Source: Acetobacteraceae bacterium (GTDB lineage Bacteria; Pseudomonadota; Alphaproteobacteria; Acetobacterales; Acetobacteraceae). Taken from it: a stretch of 53,030 bases of DNA. Shown in pieces: positions 34,202-42,584 of the stretch; positions within the stretch are counted from its first letter, which is position 1, and every line of letters begins with the position of its first letter. Made by a program: the position numbers and the translations under genes. The notes under the pieces are model-generated. The model did not search any database and was not told the origin of the DNA. It saw nothing but the letters and a program-made list of their open reading frames with translations. The stretch lies in the NCBI GenBank assembly GCA_030037175.1, contig JASHRV010000190.1, positions 1 to 53,030 on the forward strand, read 5' to 3'.

Positions 34202-36145
34202 ATGGCTGATGCGCCTGCGCACACGGCTCGAATACAGTCAGTGATCCGCGCGCCGGATGCACCGGGAGGCATAGAGGCCTCGTGGCGCCGCTGCACTGAA
34301 ATGCACCGCCTCGATCCTGGACAGAGACGTCGACCGCAGGTCCTGACGGCGATCGAGCTTCGCTCCCACGTCACTGAACTCGAGCCGTACCGCGACATCA
34401 TCGAGCAAGGACTATTCGAACTTTTCGGATTTCTGGGCTCGTCGGGCTATGAGGTGACATTCTGCAACGGCCGCGGTGTGACGACCCTCACTCTTTCGAC
34501 GACAAGCAAAGGCTATCTGCCAAGTCTGGAGTGCCCCGGCTCGCTGTGGATCGAGGAGGCCGAGGGCACCAATGGCATTGGTACGTGCCTTTGGGAAGAG
34601 AAACCCATTTCCATCTACCGCGAGCAACACTTCCTGAAGCAATATGCCGGCAACAGCTGCGCGGCCGCGCCGTTGCACTCCGCAACCGGTGAAGTCCTCG
34701 GTGTCTTCAACATTGCGACACGGTCCGCCTCGATGTCTGCCGGGGCACATCAGGTCGCTTTCAACGTGCTCGTGCGGATGACCGCGGAGATTGAGCAACG
34801 TCTTTTCCGCTACCACTATAAGGATCTCTGCCTGATCGAGATGCTTGTTTCGCCGGGACGTCTCGCTTTTGTCGCCACGCACGACGAAGGCACTGTTGTC
34901 GCCGGTGATCGGCACGCACAGGAGCTTCTCGGGCTGCCGAATCCGCGCCTTGAGGGCAAATCGATTTGGCAGTTCTTCGATCGCAACCGAACCCTTTTGC
35001 AGCCGCTTGGCACCGAGGCAGTTACCCTGTTCAGGACCGGCAGCGGGGCGCGGATCAAGAGCCGCGCGATCTTTCCGGTCAGGGCGTCCCGGCCCGTCGG
35101 TGTCTCAGACGTTGCGCCCAAGGAAAGTCGTCCGCTGCCGCCACAGCGGGAGGAGGGAGGCCTCACCCTTGAGGAGATCGCCGGCAGAGACCCCGGCATG
35201 CGACGGAACGTCGACTTGCTACGGCAAACATGCGACACGTCGTTGCCTGTGCTCCTCCTCGGAGAGACCGGAACCGGAAAGGACGTGCTGGCGCGGGCGA
35301 TTCACACCGCCAGCGCGCGCGCGGCGAGGCCCTTTGTCGCGATCAATTGCGCTGCAATTCCCGAGACGCTCATTGATAGTGAGTTGTTCGGCTATCTCGG
35401 CGGCGCATTCACAGGTGCGAAGCGCGAGGGCCGGCGGGGACGGATCGCCGATGCGGATCGCGGCACGCTCTTCCTCGACGAGATCGGCGACATGCCCCCA
35501 GGCCTGCAGACCCGCCTACTCCGATTTCTAGAAAATTCCGAGATTACCCCCATTGGTGGAGGCAAGGTTAGCCACCTCGACGTCAAAGTGATTGCAGCTA
35601 CCAATGTATCGATCGTCCGCGCGATCAAAGAGGGCCGCTTCCGCGCAGATCTTTACTACCGGCTGGCAGGGGTGGCGATAAGCCTTCCCCCGCTCTGTGA
35701 GCGAAGCGACTTCGAAAGCGTCGTCTCACTCGTCTTGAGACAACTCAGGCGATTCCCACTTCTGTCGCTTCCCGACGCGACCATCGCGAAGTTGAGAGCG
35801 CATTCGTGGCCAGGCAACATTCGTGAACTCCGTAATGTGCTGACGCGCGCCGCCTGCATCGCAAGCGACGGCGTGATGCGACCCGAGCACGTGTTCTTCG
35901 ACCTCGAGATGAACGCCGGTGTCGCGAGCGGAGAAGTCGACAACCAGATCTCCAGTCAGCACGCATTGGCTACGTCAAGCCGCGAGCGTGAGCGAGCCTT
36001 AATTATCTCGGTGCTTCAGAAAAATGAGAACGACGTCGTCGCGGCCGCCCACGCACTCAAGGTCAGCCGCGCCACGCTATACCGACGCCTCAAGGAGTTG
36101 CAAATCAGTCCAGGAAGGGCGCGCCGAATCAGAATTGAGCCTTGA
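34202..36145 (+). CDS. Sigma-54-dependent activator, AcoR-like (GAF, AAA+, Fis-type HTH)
   Basis: 647 residues from the ATG at 34202 with TAGAAGG before it. The N-terminal half holds a GAF-type sensor (ECPGSLWIEEAEGTNGIGTC, typical of AcoR/MimR-type regulators). The AAA+ domain has Walker A GETGTGKD (about 353-360), sigma-54 contact loop GGAFTGAK (about 400), Walker B LFLDEIGDM (about 422) and arginine fingers. The C-terminal Fis-type helix-turn-helix (NDVVAAAHALKVSRATLYRR) binds enhancers. It should activate the three -24/-12 promoters found upstream at 28.65, 30.75 and 30.89 kb. Relatives respond to acetoin, phenols or propane oxidation products. It lies on the same strand as the GMC gene. 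Confidence 0.92.
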   Translation: MADAPAHTARIQSVIRAPDAPGGIEASWRRCTEMHRLDPGQRRRPQVLTAIELRSHVTELEPYRDIIEQGLFELFGFLGSSGYEVTFCNGRGVTTLTLSTTSKGYLPSLECPGSLWIEEAEGTNGIGTCLWEEKPISIYREQHFLKQYAGNSCAAAPLHSATGEVLGVFNIATRSASMSAGAHQVAFNVLVRMTAEIEQRLFRYHYKDLCLIEMLVSPGRLAFVATHDEGTVVAGDRHAQELLGLPNPRLEGKSIWQFFDRNRTLLQPLGTEAVTLFRTGSGARIKSRAIFPVRASRPVGVSDVAPKESRPLPPQREEGGLTLEEIAGRDPGMRRNVDLLRQTCDTSLPVLLLGETGTGKDVLARAIHTASARAARPFVAINCAAIPETLIDSELFGYLGGAFTGAKREGRRGRIADADRGTLFLDEIGDMPPGLQTRLLRFLENSEITPIGGGKVSHLDVKVIAATNVSIVRAIKEGRFRADLYYRLAGVAISLPPLCERSDFESVVSLVLRQLRRFPLLSLPDATIAKLRAHSWPGNIRELRNVLTRAACIASDGVMRPEHVFFDLEMNAGVASGEVDNQISSQHALATSSRERERALIISVLQKNENDVVAAAHALKVSRATLYRRLKELQISPGRARRIRIEP

Positions 36146-36338
36146 GTTTCCTCATGGCCTCGCGCCAGCGCGCACCCTCGTTTGTATCACCTTCACCCAA
36201 GGTAGAACCGCCGCGGTCTTGAACGACATGATAACGCGAAGACATAGAGCGGGAAGGATGAGCGTGGGAGTCTGTTCCGACGCGATTTAGCAACGAGCGA
36301 ACCGTCGCATGATACGTTGTCGTTTGAACGGGTCTGGA

Positions 36339-37425
36339 TTAATCCTGGTGCTGCTCAAATTCGCAGAGAGGGCGCATCCTCGCGCTGAGCAGTTTGACAC
36401 TGGCGCGACCAAACATGGCGTGCTTGAGTGGCTTCAGGCGGTTGACCTGTCCTTCGGTTTGGCCGTTGCTCCACTTCTCATGGATGGCGTTGCGTACAGC
36501 GTCGATATCGTGCCGCAGCTTGCCTGCGAAGATCCGCATCGTGGGGACCCCAGAGGCCATCGCATCCCAGATCCAGTTAAGCAGCGCGGAAGAGCGTCCG
36601 CCGCGCATTAGCCCACGGAACCGCATCGCCAAGGATCGCATGCGAGCGAACATCGGCAGAGCCCGCTTGAGTACATCTACCTTTCCCGCTTGATGCGTGG
36701 TCAGCAAACAGCGCGGTTTGATACAGAGCGCTGCAGTGACCACGGGCGAGATCACCGCCCCTGTCCGGGCGTCGAGCGGCAGCACTTCTCTCGGGGGCGG
36801 AGGTTCCGGGCTCTCCGCCAATTTCTGCCGCCACTTCGCGACAAATGCCGCCAACCGGGAAAAACATCCAGTATAACCCTGATTGCGGATCTCCTGCAGC
36901 AAGCGGCGAACGTTCCTCTCCCCCTCGGCCCAACGCTTCTGCAGGAAGCTGGCAAATCGAGCCGGCGTGCAGAGCCTGGGTGCAATTCGGGCGCGTTCCG
37001 CGCAGGGCATCGAGGCGCACCCATTTGTTAACCGTCTTCCGACTGAGACGCAGCTTTCGGGTGATCGCAGCGACAATCTCTCCCGCCTCATATATGGCCC
37101 GAACCTTGGCAGACGCTTCCAGCAGGAACGGGCGGCCCGAGATGTGCGTGAGCTCCTTCGGCCCGGCCTCGTCGGAGCGCAACGGCTCATCCACGCTCGC
37201 AAGTCGACCCGGGTTCGCACGGTAGCCTCGGACTGGGCGCTCGAGGCCGCTCAGCTGGCGTTCGATGGCGACCCGCAAGTTTTGGATCAGGTGGAATCGG
37301 TCGGCGATCTGTCTCGCCTGCGGGGCGCCCTGGCGGGATGCGTCCGCGTAGAGCCCATCCCGATCCCGGGCAATCAGCGCGATATTAGGACGATCCCTCA
37401 GCCACGCCGCGGTGCTGGCCGCAGG
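36339..37425 (-). pseudogene. ISL3-family transposase, truncated and frameshifted
   Basis: Reading from 37425 leftwards one frame gives STAAWLRDRPNIALIARDRD then GLYADASRQGAPQARQIADR with the DRFHLIQN motif of ISL3 enzymes. Near 36960-37000 the frame shifts, and the second frame continues to the C-terminus: FLQKRWAEGERNVRRLLQEI, KPRCLLTTHQAGKVDVLKRA, NAIHEKWSNGQTEGQVNRLK, the DDE Glu region, ending MRPLCEFEQHQD at 36339. The N-terminal zinc-ribbon/HTH third is missing where the IS3 relic begins. Not active. Confidence 0.8.
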
Positions 37426-37427
37426 GA

Positions 37428-37550
37428 TTGGCGCAGCTACTACTACAATGAGGAGCGGCCGCATGGGGCGATTGGCAACGTGCCGCCTGTGGCCTTGATG
37501 AATGCCGGCGGTGCTACCAACCCGCTGCCGGAACGAGCCCGAAAACTCTA
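37428..37550 (+). pseudogene. IS3-family transposase C-terminal relic
   Basis: The plus strand encodes DWRSYYYNEERPHGAIGNVP followed by NAGGATNPLP, the C-terminal end of an IS3-type OrfB integrase-fold transposase (WRxxYNxxRPHxxIG). It is cut on its left by the ISL3 relic and on its right by the IS5 element that begins at 37551. Confidence 0.7.
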
Positions 37551-38364
37551 CGGGCTGTGGGGATTCACAAGGCGGGTGGGATGTGGTTCACGCTCTGGAT
37601 GGATCGCTTTGTATTGACGGACGCTCAGTGGGCGAAGATTGAACCGCATTGTCTGGGCAAGCCGACGGACCCTGGGCGTAGCGGAAGGAACAATCGCCTC
37701 TTCATCGAAGCGGTTCTGTGGATTGTGCGCACGGGCAGTCCCTGGCGTGACCTACCGGCTCATTTCGGTAACTGGAGCACGGCGTTCCGCCGCTTCCGTG
37801 ATTGGCGCGAAGCTGATGTTTTCAAGCGAATATTCGACGCCCTCTCGGACCAACCCGACATGGAATACGCCATGGTGGATGCGACCATCGTGAAGGTTCA
37901 CCGGCACGGCCAGGGCGCAAAAGGGGGGCTCAGAGCCAGGCCATCGGCCGCTCCAAAGGCGGCATGACGACCAAAATCCTCGCCCTCACCGATGCGCTGG
38001 GCAATCTGGTCCGTTTTCGGCTGATGCCTGGCAACCGCCACGACAGCATCGGGGTGCCGCCGCTCATCGAGGGCGTCGCCTTCGACGGGTTGATCGCTGA
38101 CAAGGCCTTCGACAGCAATGCACTCGTGGCCGAGCTGAACGAGCGGGGCGCGCGGATCGTCATCTCGCAGCATCCTGCCCGCGCCCAGAAACTCAAAATC
38201 GACCGCGCCATCTACACGTGGCGCCATCTCATCGAAAACTTCTTCTGTAAGTTGAAAGAGTTCAAGCGCATCGCCATGCGCGCCTGCAAAACCGACCGCA
38301 GCTTCGAGGCTATGATCTACCTCGCTGCCGCCGTCATCAATTCCAGATGAATCCCCACAACCCT
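37551..38364 (+). mobile_element. IS5-family element (IS427-like), nearly complete
   Basis: Imperfect terminal repeats GGGCTGTGGGGATTCA (37552-37567) and its reverse complement with one difference (38348-38363) bound an 814-bp element. TA flanks both outer ends (37549-37550 and 38365-38366), compatible with the 2-bp target duplication seen in the IS427 group. It interrupts the IS3 relic. Confidence 0.75.
37599..38350 (+). CDS. IS5-family transposase made by -1 frameshifting (two ORFs)
   Basis: The first ORF (ATG 37599, stop at 37967) begins MDRFVLTDAQWAKIEPHCLG and contains WIVRTGSPWRDLPAHFGNWS and DATIVKVHRHGQGAK. The second, in the -1 frame, continues QAIGRSKGGMTTKILALTDA to IRAIYTWRHLIENFF-type ends (IYTWRHLIENFFCKLKEFKR). 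The overlap contains GCAAAAGGGGGG near 37918-37927, a homopolymer run suitable for programmed slippage, as usual in IS427-like IS5 elements. The DDE residues lie in both halves. It could be active; apart from the frameshift no defect is visible. Confidence 0.82.
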
Positions 38365-38366
38365 TA

Positions 38367-38510
38367 GCCGGGGGCCGGAGCCAAGGCACCGCTTGCGGCC
38401 GGAGCGGAGCGGCGGACTGAGGCCGGCGGTTATTTCTGTGCGCGAGGAATGCCGCCCAGCGGCGGGGCAAAATAATCGCCGGCGAGGTTGCCCTAGCTCC
38501 GGCCCCCCGG
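38367..38510. repeat. Nested imperfect inverted repeats (MITE-like or structured)
   Basis: GCCGGGGGCCGGAGC (38367-38381) pairs with the reverse complement at 38495-38510 (one extra base); inside it CCGGCGGTTATTT (38423-38435) pairs with 38469-38481 at 12 of 13. No protein is recognisable. It starts 3 bp after the IS5 element. A small non-autonomous element or folded RNA is possible; the flanks are not duplicated, so this stays uncertain. Confidence 0.35.
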
Positions 38511-38755
38511 CAATCGTGCCTATGGGAGAGGCCGGATGGCAGCGTCGGAAATGGTCGAAGTGGCCGAGCCAGGCGAGGGTTCGGGGTCGCCGCACGGTTC
38601 GGCTGGATATCGATGAGGATGGCCAGGCCCGACGAGCGCTGGTCACGCCGTGCCCGCCAAAGCCCTCTGCCCTGCCCCCGCTGACTCCCGGACATCGGCG
38701 AAACCAACGTGAGAGGCGCCAGAGAGTCCCGAAACGGACTCGTTGTCAGGTTTGC

Positions 38756-39034
38756 TCAAGCCGTGGCGCAGCGGGTGGAAAAATGGCCCGCGCAAAGGAC
38801 CAGGCCATCAGTCTGGCGAAGATCGTACCCCCTGGATGGCGCACACTCGTCCGTCGCATCGAGCACCAGCACCTCGGTGCCGGGGTCCTCCTGTGCCAAC
38901 TACGTGAGCCGAGCCTCCTGGCGTGCCACGGCCAGCACGCGCGCCGACTCGCGAATACCGGCTTCCACGATGCGCCGACTAACGCCGCGGCCGCCGCCGA
39001 TGACGACAATGCTCTTGCGGGCTGATGACAGCAT
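38756..39034 (-). pseudogene. SDR-family dehydrogenase, truncated with nonsense codon
   Basis: From the ATG at 39034 the minus strand encodes SIVVIGGGRGVSRRIVEAGI and RVLAVARQEARLT, then a TAG near 38900, then LAQEDPGTEVLVLDATDE in the same frame. The GGGRGVxxRI motif and the strand-two Arg (AVARQ) are the cofactor-binding half of an SDR. The sequence loses family character after about 75 codons and stops at 38756. The catalytic YxxxK half is missing. Confidence 0.65.
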
Positions 39035-39426
39035 TTCTTCGTCCTCGCGCCTGGGGGGCGACTCACTCGTGAGACTGCTTGGGAGGCCGAAACTCATCGA
39101 TATCCGAGGGAATTTTTGTGGTGCCGCCCCGTAACGATCATGGCTTTCCAGTCACCGCGTTTTCACACGGCCCCGATAGAAAGCGGTCGATCCGCTTCTG
39201 GGGCGAAACCGTCACAAGCTCCCGCTCCGCAGACTTCGAAATACCTCAGCTTCGGGGTCACCGCCCGATGTCTTTGCCGCCCAAACGGCACATGTTGTCC
39301 CCTGCATGGCGTAGGCGGCGATCCGACTGCCGGGGCCACTTCCGCTGTGTCTAAAAGGATGCTTCAGCGGATTCATTGCCCTCAGCGCGATCTCGTCCTC
39401 AAGGACAACGACCGCAAGCGCATGCT
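39035..39426. other. Spacer, no recognised gene
   Basis: About 390 bp with no family pattern in any frame. It separates the broken SDR from the 46-bp palindrome. Confidence 0.4.
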
Positions 39427-39472
39427 CGCAGCCATCACGCAGCCGGTATATACCGGCTGCGTGATGGCTGCG
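39427..39472. repeat. 46-bp perfect palindrome
   Basis: Starting at CGCAGCCATCACGCAGCC and centred on GTATATAC (centre between 39449 and 39450), every base from 39427 to 39472 pairs with its partner with no spacer. Such long perfect palindromes are rare because they are unstable in replication. As RNA or single-stranded DNA it forms a 22-bp hairpin. No T run follows, so it is not a standard terminator. No gene lies around it; the nearest is the lipoprotein gene at 39674. Confidence 0.85.
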
Positions 39473-39673
39473 TCCTCTCTGCTCCTCGCTGAACTCGTAC
39501 GCGGAGGTCCTCGCCCCAACGAGCAAGGTCTATCTCATAGCCCCGTCATTTCAGCCCATCCCCCCGGGTGCAGCCTCTCGCCTTAGTGCATAGAACGAAT
39601 GTCGGTGGCGGTCAGGTGTCGGTTCGACGGTTCGAAGAGGATCGAGTTCTTGCGCCTTACCGTGCCCTGCTGA

Positions 39674-39865
39674 CTAGCCGCGTGCCGGCGGAACAGGAGC
39701 CGGAGCTGGGGCCGGAGGCGGTGGGGCCGCTTGGACCGGCGCCGGCGGTGGTGGCGGCTTCCCAGCACACGCCGCGAGGGCCACCACGGGAACCACGACG
39801 GCAACCATTGCCGCACCACGCAACAGCCTGTGGCGGGCCACTGTTGTCTTGGACACGGCGGACAT
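39674..39865 (-). CDS. Small Pro/Ala-rich lipoprotein
   Basis: 63 residues from ATG 39865 with GGGAG upstream. Signal peptide with a lipobox: VAVVVPVVALAAC, so Cys at about 33 becomes the lipidated N-terminus. The mature part is only about 30 residues, mostly Pro and Ala (GKPPPPPAPVQAAPPPPAPA). Similar short Pro-rich lipoproteins occur in alphaproteobacteria, probably tethered to the outer membrane or spanning the periplasm. It is divergent from the L,D-transpeptidase gene across about 114 bp, so both may be envelope genes. Confidence 0.72.
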   Translation of the reverse strand: MSAVSKTTVARHRLLRGAAMVAVVVPVVALAACAGKPPPPPAPVQAAPPPPAPAPAPVPPARG

Positions 39866-39979
39866 TCCCTTACTCCCTCATTGAATGGTTCGTGGACAAA
39901 CCAGAGTTTAAAGGGAATTCTTTGTAAAGAGTCAAACCACTAGTAGCGTGGGTCGGGGGAAGCTCGAGGAGAGGCATTC

Positions 39980-41389
39980 GTGCGCGTGCCGTGGCACACG
40001 GTCGAATTGGGTCACCAAAAGCCATTGACTTCGGCTCGGCCTCAAGTGTCCCGGCGCACCACGATTGCAGGCGGCGCGATCGCTCTCGCCGCAACATGCA
40101 TGCTTGCTGGGTGCGATGTGGATCCGGAGCCCGGTGCAATCGGTCCGGCTCTCAAGCCTGGCGCGGTCTCCGCGCTGGCGCCGCATGCCAATACTGAACT
40201 CGGCAAGCGCATCGATGGGGCGCCTGGGTTAGTCGTCGCCGGTGAACGGTTGAATGTCGGATTGCTGCGGCGTTTCTACGCGCGCCATGACTTCGAACCA
40301 GTCTGGACGACCCGGCAAGCGCAGGCGAATTTACTGGTGAACGCCGTGTTGCGCGCCGGCGATCAAGGTCTTAACCTCGAACTGTTCCACGCGAACCTGC
40401 TGCGGCGCAGATCGACATTGCCGCCGCTTGATCGCGAATTGTTACTGTCGGATGCCTTCCTCTCATATGCCGACGCGCTGGCCCGCGGCGCCGTGCCGAT
40501 TGAGCGCCGAAGAGGTGACGAAGTGCTGACACCCGGGCCGATCGATGTGCCTGCCACGCTCGATAACGCCCTCGGCAGCCCCGATCCAGCCGCCGTAATC
40601 GAGGCGCTGGCGCCGACGACGCCGACCTACCGGGCGCTACGCCAAGCCTTGCAGATGTACCGCTCTGGCAACCGGGCCACGACGGACCGCCTGCGCAAGA
40701 TTGAGGTGAACCTTGAACGCCAACGTTGGCTGCCGCGGCCGCTGCCAGCAGACCGTGTCTGGGTCAATGTCGCCGACGAACGACTGATCCTTTATCGCGC
40801 CGATCGGCCGGTTTTCTCGACACGGGTCGTTGTTGGCGAAGATGTCCAAATCAATCAGAGCCCGGAGTTTCGCACCACGATCGACGCGACTTTTTACAAC
40901 CCTCCATGGGTCATCCCGAGCGATATCGTTGCGAGGGAGATCCTGCCGCAGGTCAGTCGCGACCCAAATTATTTGGTGCGGAATCACATGGTCATGCTGA
41001 CAAATGGCGATGCAGAGCAGCTGCCGGGGCCCGACGCGGGACTCGGACTGATCATGTTTGACATGCCAAATCGGTTCGACGTTTACCTGCACGACACTCC
41101 GGATAGATATATCTTCAACCGCGAGAACCGCCGTATCAGCCATGGATGCATCCGGGTACAGAACCCCCGAGAATTTGCCGCCCTGCTGATGCACCAACCG
41201 ATCGACACGATCAATCGGGGCATTGCGATGCGTAACACCACCCGACACAATCTGCCCGTGCCTGTACCGGTCTTCGTGGTCTACGAGACCGCGTTTGTTG
41301 ATACCGACGGGACGCTGCAATTCCGCTCGGATTTCTACAACCGCGACGCCGAGATCTGGCAACAGCTGCAAAGACACCCTAAAGGATGA
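39980..41389 (+). CDS. L,D-transpeptidase (YcbB/LdtD-like) lipoprotein
   Basis: 469 residues starting at GTG 39980 with GAGGAGAGG upstream. The N-terminus has a lipobox (ATCMLAGCDVD). Then an LdtD-type scaffold domain (LRRFYARHDFEPVWTT), a peptidoglycan-binding stretch and the YkuD catalytic domain: DATFYNPPWVIPSDIVAREI, LHDTPDRYIFNRENRRISHG and Cys390 in SHGCIRV, with His388. It makes 3-3 crosslinks in peptidoglycan or attaches proteins to it. The gene stands alone among mobile elements and may be a core gene in a rearranged region. Confidence 0.88.
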   Translation: MRVPWHTVELGHQKPLTSARPQVSRRTTIAGGAIALAATCMLAGCDVDPEPGAIGPALKPGAVSALAPHANTELGKRIDGAPGLVVAGERLNVGLLRRFYARHDFEPVWTTRQAQANLLVNAVLRAGDQGLNLELFHANLLRRRSTLPPLDRELLLSDAFLSYADALARGAVPIERRRGDEVLTPGPIDVPATLDNALGSPDPAAVIEALAPTTPTYRALRQALQMYRSGNRATTDRLRKIEVNLERQRWLPRPLPADRVWVNVADERLILYRADRPVFSTRVVVGEDVQINQSPEFRTTIDATFYNPPWVIPSDIVAREILPQVSRDPNYLVRNHMVMLTNGDAEQLPGPDAGLGLIMFDMPNRFDVYLHDTPDRYIFNRENRRISHGCIRVQNPREFAALLMHQPIDTINRGIAMRNTTRHNLPVPVPVFVVYETAFVDTDGTLQFRSDFYNRDAEIWQQLQRHPKG

Positions 41390-41509
41390 GTTCTCACGAC
41401 GTAGGTGGATAATCGGCGGATTTTGCCTGTGCCCTTCAGTAGCTTGGGGATCCCGACAGATCATGAGTTGCCCAAGGGCATGTTATGCACCTTGCGTGAG
41501 GTTGGCTGC

Positions 41510-42290
41510 TTACTTGAGCATGTATCCGACGAAGACGATGATGTGGAATCCGGCGAAGGGTGTTGCGTAGTCCTCGTAATCCTTGACGAACCTGCGCTTG
41601 CGTGTGACCGGGCAAAAGACCTCGCCACAACCCATCGCCTGGGCAGGAGAACGAAGCCGCGTTTGGCCTCGGGCAATTTGACAATCTCGAGCTTGATGCC
41701 CTCGGCGGCGGCCACGTCTGCCGCGAACTCACCGGTGTAGCCCTGGTCGAAATAGGCAAAAGAGACGGCATCGTCGGTGACATCTTGGATGTCGGCCGCC
41801 AGACGGGCAATCGCCTCACGATCGCCGACATCAACGGGTGTCACATGCAAAGCCAGCAGATGGCCGAGCGTATCGACCCCCATATTAACCTTCGATCCAC
41901 GCTTGCGCTTGGCACCGTCATAGCCCGCGCGAGCGCCGCTCTCAGGCGTGGAGCGCAACGTGCGGCTATCCATGATCGCGGCCGTCGCCTCTTCCTTCCG
42001 CCCCACGGTCAAACGCAGGACCGCACGCAAATCCTGCGCCAGCGTTTCGAAAACTCCGGCCGCCAGCCATCGGTGAACCTGCTGATGGACCGCGTGCCAG
42101 GGCGGAAAGTCGTTCGGCATGGCCCGCCACGCGATCCCGTAGCGGATGACACACCGCAGCGCATTGAACAGCTCCCGCAGCAGATACTCTCGCTGCGGCG
42201 CATCTTCCCTCATTAGAGTCAGATAGCCAATCACTGGTTACTATTTCTCGTCGCTGACATCAGACGGATACGGCTGGCGGCGGCGGGCAG
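41510..42290 (-). pseudogene. IS5-family transposase, broken
   Basis: The minus strand begins YPSDVSDE (about 42270), then two in-frame stops, then YLTLMREDAPQREYLLRELF, IRYGIAWRAMPNDFPPWHAV and MDSRTLRSTPESGARAGYDG, the IS5 N-terminal and first-Asp region. Further on come YFDQGYTGEFAADVAA and RGFVLLPRRWVVARSFA, after which an indel near 41620 moves the reading to RRFVKDYEDYATPFAGFHII ending MLK. Stops and frameshift make it inactive. Confidence 0.8.
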
Positions 42291-42299
42291 TGCTCATCC

Positions 42300-42584
42300 A
42301 CCCCTATTAAGCGGTAGCCGCGCAAAAGTACATAACACCCCTGTCTTATGCGTTTCTCTGTAGCTACTAGCGATGAAGGCTGTTGGAGCAGGGGCCGCCG
42401 CCCCTGCTCCAATGGGAAGGGAACGGGTCGCATAACACGCCGGCCGTCATGGGCCGTTCTAGAGTATAATCGTCCCTTCTTTTCCTTGCGCCCTGAACGG
42501 ATACCCGGGGGCAATGCCCCGGATGACAAGCATAGGACATGGAAAAGATGAGCCGAGCCGCTTTCCAAGACCAAAAAGGCGGAT
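42300..42584 (+). other. IS110 left non-coding end; possible bridge RNA
   Basis: Upstream of the IS110-type transposase is about 285 bp without coding pattern but with a strong hairpin: TTGGAGCAGGGGC, 4 bases, GCCCCTGCTCCAA (42383-42412), and a second one CCGGGG-GCAATG-CCCCGG (about 42508-42525). In IS110-group elements the 5' non-coding end encodes the bridge RNA that guides recombination. Position and structure fit that, but the expected target- and donor-binding loops cannot be assigned by eye, and the element boundaries are not seen. Confidence 0.35.

Noticed and set aside
39427-39472. Palindrome as a rho-independent terminator
   Set aside because: No T run on either strand and no recognisable gene immediately upstream.
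42383-42412. Hairpin upstream of the IS110 gene as a terminator
   Set aside because: No T run follows it on either strand.
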